Shown: piece after piece, positions 1-5,451 of the stretch
How the letters are laid out: the number at the start of each line of letters is the position of its first letter
Position numbering within the stretch: position 1 is the stretch's first letter
Assembly (NCBI GenBank): GCA_022360135.1
Contig: JAKSDM010000547.1
Span: 1 to 5,451, forward strand
DNA: 5,451 nt
Direction of reading: 5' to 3'
Source of the DNA: Pseudanabaenales cyanobacterium
GTDB lineage: Bacteria > Cyanobacteriota > Cyanobacteriia > Phormidesmidales > Phormidesmidaceae
Notes under the pieces: model-generated
Seen by the model: only the letters and a program-made list of their open reading frames with translations
What the model was told of the DNA's origin: nothing
Database searches by the model: none
Program-made: the position numbers and the translations under genes

Positions 1-41
1 CAGCTTGGGAAGCTGACGTTCTACCACTGAACTACATCCGC
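1..41 (-). tRNA. tRNA-Gly (anticodon CCC), 5' part, cut by window edge
   Basis: Read on the minus strand, the first 41 bases form the 5' half of a glycine tRNA: acceptor strand GCGGATG, D-arm GTTC/GAAC around a 7-base loop AGTGGTA, then an anticodon arm with loop TTCCCAA. The anticodon is CCC (plus-strand GGG at 7-9), so it reads GGG glycine codons; the more usual Gly isoacceptor would show GCC here. Seen directly: both arms pair and the 5' end is at base 41. The last base of the anticodon stem, the variable loop, the T arm and the acceptor 3' strand lie left of the window, so it cannot be checked whether CCA is encoded or the gene is intact. Confidence 0.93.
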
Positions 42-82
42 AAAGGAATGATTAGGGGTTATAGCCTCCAGATTAACTGCTA

Positions 83-88
83 ATTATA
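83..88 (-). promoter_or_regulatory. candidate -10 box for the tRNA-Gly gene
   Basis: On the minus strand these bases read TATAAT, an exact match to the sigma-70 -10 consensus, and it lies 41 bases upstream of the tRNA 5' end. That would place the transcription start near 76 with a leader of about 35 bases. No good -35 box is seen 16 to 18 bases upstream (around 105-111), so the call rests on the -10 match and position. An AT-rich region can give such a match by chance. Confidence 0.4.
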
Positions 89-420
89 GGTCTTATTGCT
101 CACAGATTGCTTAGATACTTGAGGTTCTTTAAGGTTGGGATTAAGATTGGGGTTTGCCAATGCCATTTAAGCTCGACTAAGGAATAAACGATATAAAGCT
201 AGAATTTACCAAATAGATTTACGAAATGCCATCTTATGTCATTAAGTCTCATTAAAAAAAATATCTTTGTTATCTTACGTGCAATCACCAAGAGTTGACT
301 AAAAATTATGTCAAAACTCATCACATCTGTTGACTGGAATCACACACGTAAGGATTTCCAGCTGTTCAAATAAGAATTAAGGGGCTCAGAAGCAGAATCC
401 ATCCATGCAAATTGGTCTGA

Positions 421-499
421 AACCGCAATATCTCTTAGTCAAAGGCATTGCAGCTTAGTCTGCAACCGCTGTATTCTCTTAACAAAGGTATTGCAACTA
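421..499 (+). repeat. imperfect ~43-bp direct repeat in the HD-gene leader
   Basis: Two copies start at 421 and 464. Shared blocks are AACCGC (421-426 and 464-469), TCTCTT (431-436 and 475-480) and AAAGGYATTGCA (441-452 and 484-495), with offsets of 43 or 44 bases. A shortened third echo, AAAGTATTGC, is at 505-514. The blocks are degenerate between copies, suggesting an old duplication or repeated binding sites rather than a recent slip. Confidence 0.6.
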
Positions 500-517
500 T
501 TGAAAAAGTATTGCGGT
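422..517 (+). promoter_or_regulatory. nested inverted repeats, possible structured 5' leader
   Basis: ACCGCAATA (422-430) and TATTGCGGT (509-517) are perfect 9-bp inverted repeats 78 bases apart. Inside them, TTGCAG (448-453) and CTGCAA (460-465) form a 6-bp hairpin with a 6-base loop. If transcribed as one RNA, the long-range stem would close a small domain ending 66 bases before the start codon of the HD-domain gene. It does not match any riboswitch consensus I recognise. The arms overlap the direct repeat, so they may instead be protein binding sites on DNA. Function is inference. Confidence 0.35.
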
Positions 518-529
518 CCGCCTTCTACT
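500..529 (+). promoter_or_regulatory. candidate sigma-70-like promoter for the HD-domain gene
   Basis: TTGAAA (500-505, five of six consensus matches) is followed after 18 bases by TCTACT (524-529, four of six). Transcription would start near 536 and leave a leader of about 48 bases. A weaker alternative is the extended -10 form TG-TATTCT at 470-477 with TTGCAG at 448-453. If 500-529 is the real promoter, the inverted repeats upstream would mostly be DNA sites, not RNA structure. Confidence 0.28.
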
Positions 530-583
530 CCAGGTTACTGAAATGTTCTCACCCATCCCCATCCGTTAAAGTGAGCGCCTAGC

Positions 584-1432
584 ATGTTTAACGCAACTGA
601 GATTCTAATCTCTGACTTTGTTGAGAAACTCAGATCTGGCTACCATCGCACCTATGGCGGCCTCAAGCCTGACTATGAAGATATCATCGCCTGGGCAGGC
701 AGCATGGCCCTGGAGAATATCGCTAATAGCGACGCCCTTTATCATAACGTTGAACATACCATTCTGGTGACTTTGGTGGGTCAGGAAATCCTCAGGGGCA
801 AACATATTCGCGAAGGCGGGGTTACCTGCGAGAATTGGTTACATTTTATTATTTCCCTGGCCTGTCATGATATTGGCTATGTCAAAGGGGTTTGTCGAGA
901 TGACCGCGATCGCGAAGGGATTTACGCCACTGGCAAAGATGGCGAAGTGGTTCATCTGCCGCCTAGCTCCACCGATGCATCACTCACTCCGTACCATGTG
1001 GATCGGGGCAAGTTGTTTATTGGGGAGCGATTTGGGAACAACAAGCTAATTGATGCGGAGGTCATTAAGCGTAATATAGAACTGACCCGATTTCCAGTAC
1101 CTAAAGAGGAAGATCATCAAGACACTAAGAATTACCCTGGGCTGCTGCGAGCAGCAGACTTGATTGGGCAATTAAGCGATCCTCGTTATCTGAAGAAAAT
1201 CAGCGCCTTATTTTACGAATTTGAGGAAACCGGTCAGAATAAATATCTCAGTTATAGCCATCCCGGTGATTTGCGTCATAACTATCCCAAGTTTTATTGG
1301 AACGTTGTGCATCCCTATGTTCAGGACGGACTGCGTTATCTCTCCCTGACTCAAGAGGGCAAGCAAATTATCGCTAACCTATACTCAAATGTGTTCGTAG
1401 TTGAAAACGAACAACTTGTAACGCCAACTTAA
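584..1432 (+). CDS. HD-domain metal-dependent phosphohydrolase-like protein
   Basis: This 282-residue soluble protein has no signal peptide or membrane segment. Its HD-type metal site is complete: H58 in YHNVEHT (residues 53-59), H95-D96 in CHDIGY, and D192 in RAADLIGQ, with H54 next to the site. The YHNxxHT form resembles the signature of class I cyclic nucleotide phosphodiesterases, where the first histidine is the proton donor. HD proteins hydrolyse phosphate esters of nucleotides or cyclic nucleotides, but the substrate here cannot be read from sequence. From memory it matches a cyanobacterial family that NCBI names after Npun_R2479 (HD-domain metalloprotein); this is unverified. The start is firm because an in-frame TGA at 572-574 excludes any earlier start and the next Met is at residue 41. 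Shine-Dalgarno match is weak. It ends 13 bases before the permease gene, so co-transcription is plausible. Confidence 0.88.
   Translation: MFNATEILISDFVEKLRSGYHRTYGGLKPDYEDIIAWAGSMALENIANSDALYHNVEHTILVTLVGQEILRGKHIREGGVTCENWLHFIISLACHDIGYVKGVCRDDRDREGIYATGKDGEVVHLPPSSTDASLTPYHVDRGKLFIGERFGNNKLIDAEVIKRNIELTRFPVPKEEDHQDTKNYPGLLRAADLIGQLSDPRYLKKISALFYEFEETGQNKYLSYSHPGDLRHNYPKFYWNVVHPYVQDGLRYLSLTQEGKQIIANLYSNVFVVENEQLVTPT
906..913. repeat. HIP1 palindrome GCGATCGC
   Basis: Exact HIP1 octamer, the highly iterated palindrome of many cyanobacterial genomes, inside the HD-domain gene at DRDREG. It supports a cyanobacterial host. Confidence 0.9.
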
Positions 1433-1445
1433 CCTGAGTTCCCAT

Positions 1446-2585
1446 ATGACCTGGCGGCAGAAGCTTCAACGCAACCCACTTGCTCGGTTTGGAGCAATCA
1501 TTCTCATCCTTTTCTACCTCACCGTCCTATTGGGTGATTTTGTCGCCCCCTACGATCCCTACGACTCTCAACCCAATGGATCTCTACTTCCCCCAACCCA
1601 AGTCTATTGGCGCAACCAAGAGACCGGACGGTGGATTGGCCCCCATGTGTATCCCACTACCCAAGGTCCCGTTGATCTGGAGACGGGCGATCGCGAGGTT
1701 ACGGTAGACTACGGCCAACCTTCTCCCCTACGTCTCTTTGTTAAGGGAGCTGATTATAAAGCCTTTAAACTGGTCTTGCCGCTACCGACCCAATTCTCTT
1801 TGTCGGAGCCCAAGTTCGAAGAGATGGAGTTGATTCCAGGGATTCCAGGGAATCGCCATTTGTTTGGCGCAGTAGGACCCGGGAAACTAAACCTACTCGG
1901 CACCGATGAACAGGCGCGAGACCAGTTTAGCCGTCTGGTGTACGGGGGGCGGGTCAGTCTTAGCATTGGTCTGGTGGGGATTATCATTTCTTTCCCCATG
2001 GGAATGCTGGTTGGCGGTATTTCAGGCTACTTTGGCGGCATTATCGATGCAGTCTTAATGCGCTTGGTGGAAGTATTGATGACGATCCCCGGCATTTATT
2101 TACTGGTCGCCCTGGCGGCGGTATTGCCGCCTAGCCTGACAAGCGCTCAGCGCTTTCTGCTGATTGTGTTGATTACCTCTTTTGTCAGATGGGCCGGGCT
2201 GGCGCGGGTAATCCGAGGGCAAGTGCTTTCAGTTAAGGAGCGTGAATTTGTTCAAGCAACTCAAGCTATGGGCGGCCGGTCTCTCTATATCATTATCCGC
2301 CATGTTCTACCCCAAACTGCAACCTATGTGATTATTTCCGCCACCCTGGCAGTGCCGGGTTTCATCGTGGCCGAAGCGGTGCTGAGTCTGATTGGTCTAG
2401 GGATTCAGCAACCTGACCCTTCCTGGGGCAATATGCTCTCTTCGGCCACAAACGCTTCAATCCTAGTCCTGCAACCCTGGCTAATCTGGCCCCCTGCTTT
2501 CCTAATCGTTTCCACCGTTCTGGCCTTTAATCTCCTCGGAGATGGTTTGAGGGATGCATTGGATCCTAGAAGTTTGAAGCAGTGA
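1446..2585 (+). CDS. ABC transporter permease, OppC/DppC (peptide/nickel) type
   Basis: This 379-residue inner-membrane protein is one of the two permease subunits of a dipeptide/oligopeptide-type importer. Residues 1-35 match the OppC N-terminal region, with helix 1 at about 14-33 followed by the typical FVAPYDPY. The BPD_transp_1 domain starts near GTDEQARDQFSRLVYGGRVSL (152-172, the usual 'LGTDxxGRDxxSRxxxG' region) and has about five helices (172-198, 203-228, 236-255, 293-318, 345-365). The EAA loop that docks on the ATPase is at about 269-290, with G276 and HVLP at 286-289. OppC and DppC of E. coli have about 300 residues; the extra ~75 form a hydrophilic insertion at about 45-150, rich in Pro, Trp and Tyr. 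Substrate cannot be told from this subunit alone. The OppB-type partner, ATPases and binding protein are absent here. Start is ATG with poor Shine-Dalgarno, 13 bases after the HD gene. Confidence 0.93.
   Translation: MTWRQKLQRNPLARFGAIILILFYLTVLLGDFVAPYDPYDSQPNGSLLPPTQVYWRNQETGRWIGPHVYPTTQGPVDLETGDREVTVDYGQPSPLRLFVKGADYKAFKLVLPLPTQFSLSEPKFEEMELIPGIPGNRHLFGAVGPGKLNLLGTDEQARDQFSRLVYGGRVSLSIGLVGIIISFPMGMLVGGISGYFGGIIDAVLMRLVEVLMTIPGIYLLVALAAVLPPSLTSAQRFLLIVLITSFVRWAGLARVIRGQVLSVKEREFVQATQAMGGRSLYIIIRHVLPQTATYVIISATLAVPGFIVAEAVLSLIGLGIQQPDPSWGNMLSSATNASILVLQPWLIWPPAFLIVSTVLAFNLLGDGLRDALDPRSLKQ
1687..1694. repeat. HIP1 palindrome GCGATCGC
   Basis: Exact HIP1 octamer inside the permease gene, in the part coding for the insertion after helix 1. 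Confidence 0.9.
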
Positions 2586-2613
2586 GGGATTAGGGATTAA
2601 ATGCAGGCCATTC

Positions 2614-2662
2614 CTGATAATCTGAACCATAGATGCTTTATCAGCAATAGATGCTTTATCAG
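2614..2662 (+). other. alternative hairpins downstream of the permease gene
   Basis: CTGATAA (2614-2620) can pair with TTATCAG at 2638-2644 or, because of the 18-bp tandem repeat, with the identical TTATCAG at 2656-2662. The stem is AT-rich and not followed by a T-tract, so it is not called a terminator. It could be a weak 3'-end structure of the permease transcript or have no role. Confidence 0.3.
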
Positions 2663-2670
2663 CAATAGAT
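2629..2670. repeat. 18-bp tandem repeat, 2.3 copies
   Basis: The unit ATAGATGCTTTATCAGCA occurs exactly at 2629-2646 and 2647-2664, and a third copy begins ATAGAT at 2665-2670. It then continues as CGCTTT, that is, with one inserted C. It lies between the permease and lipoprotein genes, ending 33 bases before the lipoprotein start. A second small repeat, GGGATTA twice (2586-2599), directly follows the permease stop. Perfect copies suggest recent replication slippage. Confidence 0.9.
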
Positions 2671-2703
2671 CGCTTTGGTTAATCAAGGGTTGAGCTTTCG
2701 TGT

Positions 2704-3126
2704 ATGTTGCGTATTGCTTTAGGAATTCTTCTGTCAATTTGTCTGGCGGCCTGTGGTTTGACGGCTGAGGGGCCGCCTAAGGCTGTGGTGGAAAGCGCGA
2801 TCGCGCTGCAGTTTAGCCAAACCCAACAGGAAATTTTACAGCTGCTGACCCCCAAAGCGCATCAGACGCCAGACTTTACCATTAGCCAGGTCAAGATCAA
2901 GCGGCAAACGCCAGTGTCCATCCTAGACGCGTCTGCTTATCGGGTGGAGGGCACCTTTGATCTGAAGCTTAATTTGTCCACTCGCCAGGTTTCAGATCAG
3001 AAAACGCCTTTCGAGGTTTATCTTCAACCTCAACCCGATGGCGAAACCTGGCGACTCGCCCGCCCGGCTGACCCGAAGAATGCCGAATCTGGTTGGATTA
3101 CCTACCTGATTGAGACGCCTGGATGA
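2704..3126 (+). CDS. predicted small lipoprotein of unknown function
   Basis: This 140-residue protein begins with a lipoprotein signal: R3, a hydrophobic stretch (residues 4-14), and lipobox L14-A15-A16-C17. Signal peptidase II cleavage would leave a lipid-anchored protein of 124 residues starting at C17. The mature part runs PPKAVVESAIALQ (about 24-36), a Gln-rich helix-like stretch, then alternating strands (about 58-115) and a C-terminal WITYLIE. This helix-then-sheet order, beginning with a 'P-x-x-VVxxAI' helix, resembles small NTF2-like or DUF4878-type lipoproteins, but that is only a structural guess. I recognise no catalytic motif. The start follows from the signal peptide directly behind it; no strong Shine-Dalgarno is seen. 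It contains a HIP1 site, so base usage looks native. It sits 118 bases after the permease, too far to assume one operon, and is convergent with htpG. Confidence 0.8.
   Translation: MLRIALGILLSICLAACGLTAEGPPKAVVESAIALQFSQTQQEILQLLTPKAHQTPDFTISQVKIKRQTPVSILDASAYRVEGTFDLKLNLSTRQVSDQKTPFEVYLQPQPDGETWRLARPADPKNAESGWITYLIETPG
2797..2804. repeat. HIP1 palindrome GCGATCGC
   Basis: Exact HIP1 octamer inside the lipoprotein gene, embedded in the longer palindrome GCGCGATCGCGC (2795-2806). Confidence 0.9.
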
Positions 3127-3210
3127 GGAGGTAGGGGAGAAGAGGAGATGGGGGAGATGGGGAGGATGGGGGAGATGGGGAATGGGGGAGATGGGGGAGA
3201 TAGGGGAGAT
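3127..3210 (+). repeat. G-rich tandem repeat (GGGGGAGAT-like), G-quadruplex potential
   Basis: Eight runs of four or five G lie at 3134-3137, 3150-3154, 3159-3162, 3168-3172, 3177-3180, 3184-3188, 3193-3197 and 3203-3206. From 3150 on they recur about every 9 bases (7 to 10), with linkers of three to five bases such as AGAT. The array starts immediately after the lipoprotein stop codon, so the G-rich strand is the one found in that gene's mRNA. Similar low-complexity arrays occur between genes in many filamentous cyanobacteria. Tracts of this size with short linkers are well suited to forming G-quadruplexes in DNA or RNA; a role in 3'-end formation is inference. Confidence 0.9.
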
Positions 3211-3601
3211 TTCTTCCATCTCAGGCAGACTTGGAAACCAGTAAAAGGACTGCTATTGCTGTAGGGAGCCAATGCTAATTGGCTGGGCTGTCCATCTAAC
3301 AAAGACTACCAAGGGCGGATTCCAGCAAAGTATTGTCTGAGGGAAAGGGCAAAATTGGAAATAGTCCCGGATCTGCACCATTGCAGTAATGCCCTCAATG
3401 GAGACCGATGCACGCCCCGTGTGAGAGGGGGTGGAAGTTACATTCCTTTATCTACCCAGTCATCAACTCCATTGCCTAAACAAATAGAATCGGGCGCACA
3501 ACCAAAGTTTTACTCAGCTGGCGCCCGATTCCATCGTTATCCAATATCGAGAGAGGTCTAAATAGCAGCTTGTAAGCAGAGAAGCAGAGGATGAAATGAT
3601 A
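3211..3601. other. non-coding stretch between convergent lipoprotein and htpG genes
   Basis: About 390 bases without a convincing gene. It contains a 7-bp hairpin AGCCAAT/ATTGGCT with loop GCTA at 3267-3284, a 6-bp inverted repeat CCATTG/CAATGG (3378-3383 and 3396-3401), and the stronger inverted repeat at 3487-3531 called as a terminator. One plus-strand frame is open from 3265 to 3561 (99 codons), but it has no ATG, no ribosome binding site and low-complexity composition. It may be decayed sequence; I recognise no transposase or RNA family with confidence. Confidence 0.6.
3487..3531 (-). terminator. probable rho-independent terminator of htpG
   Basis: GAATCGGGCGC (3487-3497) and GCGCCCGATTC (3521-3531) form a perfect 11-bp stem with seven G:C pairs and a 23-base loop. 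Read on the minus strand, the stem lies about 70 bases after the htpG stop and is followed by TATTTGTTT, a moderately T-rich tail. On the plus strand the following bases (CATCGTTAT) are less suitable. The large loop and interrupted T-tract make it less than ideal, but it is the strongest hairpin in this intergenic region. Confidence 0.55.
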
Positions 3602-5451
3602 CTATTGCTCAGTCAACCGAGTGAGCAGTCGATTAGACCGATCCACAAACGACGTCATCCCTTCTGCGTCAAACCCCTTCTGAGCCATCAACGCCAGATC
3701 ATACACTTGCTGACAGATCAAAGTCGCCATCTCACCTGAGGGAGAAGCCTCCCCACTTACCTGCACAATCGTACCCTGACCCAATTTGGCCAGATTTTGA
3801 ATCAGCGGGTGAGCCGTATTCACCATCAGGATATGTTCTTCAGGGAAATCAGCATTTTGCTGTTGCATCAAGGCAGTCATTTCCTGGAGACGTCGCATGG
3901 CTTCTGGCAACAATACCATTGCTGGCGGCGCTTTCTGCGGATCGTCAGACTTAAGGGATTCAGTGCGGATGGTCAGTTTGGGACGATTGAGCGCTTTTTC
4001 GAACAGTTCCTTGATCTGTTCGCTGCGAGTCTTATTAGTCGTGGGGTCAACAATCTCCCCAGACTTATCGCCATCAATCAGGGTTTGATCAATGTCCGCG
4101 TCCACTCGAGCAAATTTTACGTCAGAATACTCTCGCTCCAAGAAAGAGATGAAGTGGGTATCAATGAAAGAATCCATAAACAGAACTTCTAACCCCTGGC
4201 TTTGATGCAGCCCAATGTAGGTTGCTTGGGAAACTTCATCGGTGGCGTAAAAAACCCGATTTTCGTGATGGTCTTTATTGCGCTCTAAGTATTCTTTGAG
4301 GGTGGTGTAGAAAGCGCCCTTGTCGTCAGTGGCGGATTTGGCGTCGGATGCATCTGAGGAGACTTCCTGCCAGGCGTCGCCCTCATCCTGTTGAACTTCT
4401 ACGGTGGGCTGTTTTTCCTCCTCAGGCTGATCCTCGCCCAGCTTAGCGGTGGTGCGGAAAACTAAGATATCCTCAACCTGTTTCTTGAATTTATCGTCGT
4501 TCAGTGACCCAAACTTGACGAAGGCGCCCAGATCCTGCCAGCAGCGAATGTATTCAGAGCGATCATCCCGATACAGCTCTTTGAGGCGATCGCCGACCTT
4601 TTTAGCAATATAGTCAGCAATTCGGCGAACGGTGCGATCGTTCTGCAAAAAACTGCGGGAGACATTGAGCGGAATATCCAGACTATCAATCACTCCGCGC
4701 AAAGGCATCAAAAACCGAGGAATCACTTCCTCACAATTGTCACTGACAAAAACTTGATTACAGAACAGCTTGATCTGACTCTTGGTGACATCCACATCCG
4801 GCTTCAATTTGGGAAAGTAAAGGATGCCATTCACCACAAAGGGATAGTCTGTATTCAGATGCACCCACAGCAGCGGATCTTCCTGAAACGGATAGAGATA
4901 GCGATATAACTCTAGATAATCCTCATCTTTGAGAGTGCTGGGAGCCTTTTTCCAGAGCGCCTCTTGCTTATTGATCGACTCGTCTTCCAGTTTGATTGGA
5001 ACTGGCATGAAGTCGCAATAGGTCTTAACCAGCTGACGGATTCGACTGGATTCTAAATATTCCTGCTCCTCATCCATCAACGTGAGGGTGACTGTTGTGC
5101 CATGGGCGGCGCGTTCAGACGAAGACAACTCAAACTGGGTTGTACCGTCACAAGACCAATTAACCGCTTCAGCGCCTTCCTGGTAGGAAAGCGTGTCGAT
5201 CTCTACTCGATTGGCCACCATAAATGAGGAATAAAAGCCCAGCCCAAAATGACCAATGATGGGTTGATCAGCGGCATCTTTGTATTTGGCGACAAATTCC
5301 TCGGCGCTGGAGAAGGCGACCTGGGTAATATACTTCTTGACCTCCTCTGCGGTCATGCGAATACCGTTATCAGAGACACTTAGTTTCTTGGCGTCTTTGT
5401 CGAGGGTAATCTGGATTTCGGGGCTCCCAACATCTCCAGAGAACTCTCCTG
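3602..5451 (-). CDS. htpG: molecular chaperone HtpG (Hsp90), N-terminus cut by window edge
   Basis: HtpG is the cytosolic bacterial Hsp90, an ATP-driven dimeric chaperone that remodels client proteins; in cyanobacteria it is known for heat, oxidative and light stress tolerance. 615 residues are visible and roughly 45 N-terminal ones, including the catalytic Glu helix, lie right of the window. The frame runs open to the edge, so the ATG at 5354-5356 is internal, not the start. In fragment numbering: the nucleotide-binding motif DNGIRM is at 27-32, ATP-lid GHFGLGFYS at 66-74, middle-domain NVSRSFLQ at 262-269 with the Arg that contacts the ATP phosphate, an acidic Glu/Asp-rich insertion at about 338-378, and the C-terminal dimerisation domain after about 480. 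The eukaryotic MEEVD tail is absent, as expected. The DxGxG motif has Arg where Gly is expected; otherwise the protein looks intact. It converges with the lipoprotein gene; its promoter is outside the window. Confidence 0.97.
   Translation of the reverse strand, partial: GEFSGDVGSPEIQITLDKDAKKLSVSDNGIRMTAEEVKKYITQVAFSSAEEFVAKYKDAADQPIIGHFGLGFYSSFMVANRVEIDTLSYQEGAEAVNWSCDGTTQFELSSSERAAHGTTVTLTLMDEEQEYLESSRIRQLVKTYCDFMPVPIKLEDESINKQEALWKKAPSTLKDEDYLELYRYLYPFQEDPLLWVHLNTDYPFVVNGILYFPKLKPDVDVTKSQIKLFCNQVFVSDNCEEVIPRFLMPLRGVIDSLDIPLNVSRSFLQNDRTVRRIADYIAKKVGDRLKELYRDDRSEYIRCWQDLGAFVKFGSLNDDKFKKQVEDILVFRTTAKLGEDQPEEEKQPTVEVQQDEGDAWQEVSSDASDAKSATDDKGAFYTTLKEYLERNKDHHENRVFYATDEVSQATYIGLHQSQGLEVLFMDSFIDTHFISFLEREYSDVKFARVDADIDQTLIDGDKSGEIVDPTTNKTRSEQIKELFEKALNRPKLTIRTESLKSDDPQKAPPAMVLLPEAMRRLQEMTALMQQQNADFPEEHILMVNTAHPLIQNLAKLGQGTIVQVSGEASPSGEMATLICQQVYDLALMAQKGFDAEGMTSFVDRSNRLLTRLTEQ
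4586..4593. repeat. HIP1 palindrome GCGATCGC
   Basis: Exact HIP1 octamer inside htpG, at the codons for residues GDRLK of the middle domain. Confidence 0.9.

Larger units (their letters stand above)
42..583. other. long non-coding leader between the tRNA and the HD-domain gene
   Basis: This stretch of about 540 bases holds no convincing protein gene. The left part (about 170-320) is AT-rich. The part from about 415 to 530 contains direct and inverted repeats, listed separately. A 21-codon open frame at 308-373 has no ribosome binding site and is not called. The tRNA and the HD-domain gene diverge, so promoters for both directions should lie here. Confidence 0.75.

Noticed and set aside
295..335. 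Two TTGACT boxes (295-300 and 330-335) as -35 elements
   Set aside because: Neither has an acceptable -10 sequence 16 to 18 bases downstream.
308..373. 21-codon open frame beginning MSKLITSVDWNHTRK in the HD-gene leader
   Set aside because: No Shine-Dalgarno sequence, no recognisable motif, and a frame this short is expected by chance; conservation would be needed to call it.
421..517. CRISPR array as an explanation for the repeats upstream of the HD gene
   Set aside because: Only two degenerate copies with no constant repeat and variable spacer pattern, and no cas genes nearby.
2992..3302. Minus-strand frames rich in SPISPIPHLPH-type repeats
   Set aside because: They are only translations of the G-rich tandem repeat and of the antisense of the lipoprotein gene.
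3355..3561. 68-codon plus-strand frame with TTG start after the lipoprotein gene
   Set aside because: No ribosome binding site, rare start codon, low-complexity Ser/Pro/Gly-rich translation, and it spans the htpG terminator hairpin.
3797..4192. 131-codon plus-strand frame inside htpG
   Set aside because: It is antisense to a well-conserved part of htpG and its translation resembles no known domain.
5354..5356. ATG as the htpG start codon
   Set aside because: The upstream codons continue in frame to the window edge and encode conserved HtpG sequence (GSPEIQITLDKD, then the nucleotide-binding motif), so this Met is internal.

Overview
The window comes from a cyanobacterial chromosome. It holds four exact copies of the palindrome GCGATCGC (HIP1), about fifty times the chance expectation for 5.45 kb. 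The HtpG sequence has the form I associate with cyanobacteria, including an acidic insertion in its middle domain. An intergenic G-rich short tandem repeat fits the same picture. I cannot name a genus; a filamentous or Leptolyngbya-like lineage is only an impression.

Layout: the left edge (1-41, minus strand) is the 5' half of a tRNA-Gly with anticodon CCC, with a likely -10 box at 83-88. About 540 non-coding bases follow. Their right half carries an imperfect ~43-bp direct repeat nested inside a perfect 9-bp inverted repeat, close to the next gene. Then come two plus-strand genes 13 bases apart: an HD-domain metalloprotein (584-1432) with a phosphodiesterase-like metal site, and an OppC/DppC-type ABC transporter permease (1446-2585) with a long extracytoplasmic insertion after its first membrane helix. 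After a 118-base gap with an 18-bp tandem repeat comes a small predicted lipoprotein (2704-3126). A run of eight G-tracts (3127-3210) directly follows its stop codon. A ~390-base non-coding stretch then separates it from the convergent gene htpG (minus strand, 3602 to beyond the right edge), which has a plausible terminator hairpin at 3487-3531.

How the genes work together: HtpG is an ATP-driven Hsp90 chaperone and has no evident link to the others. The HD protein and the permease are close enough to share a transcript, but no partner permease, ATPase or binding protein of the transporter is in the window, so a functional link is unproven. I see no clear undescribed multi-gene system here. 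The points most worth a second look are the substituted glycine in the HtpG nucleotide-binding motif, the structured leader of the HD gene, and the HD gene's phosphodiesterase-like signature.
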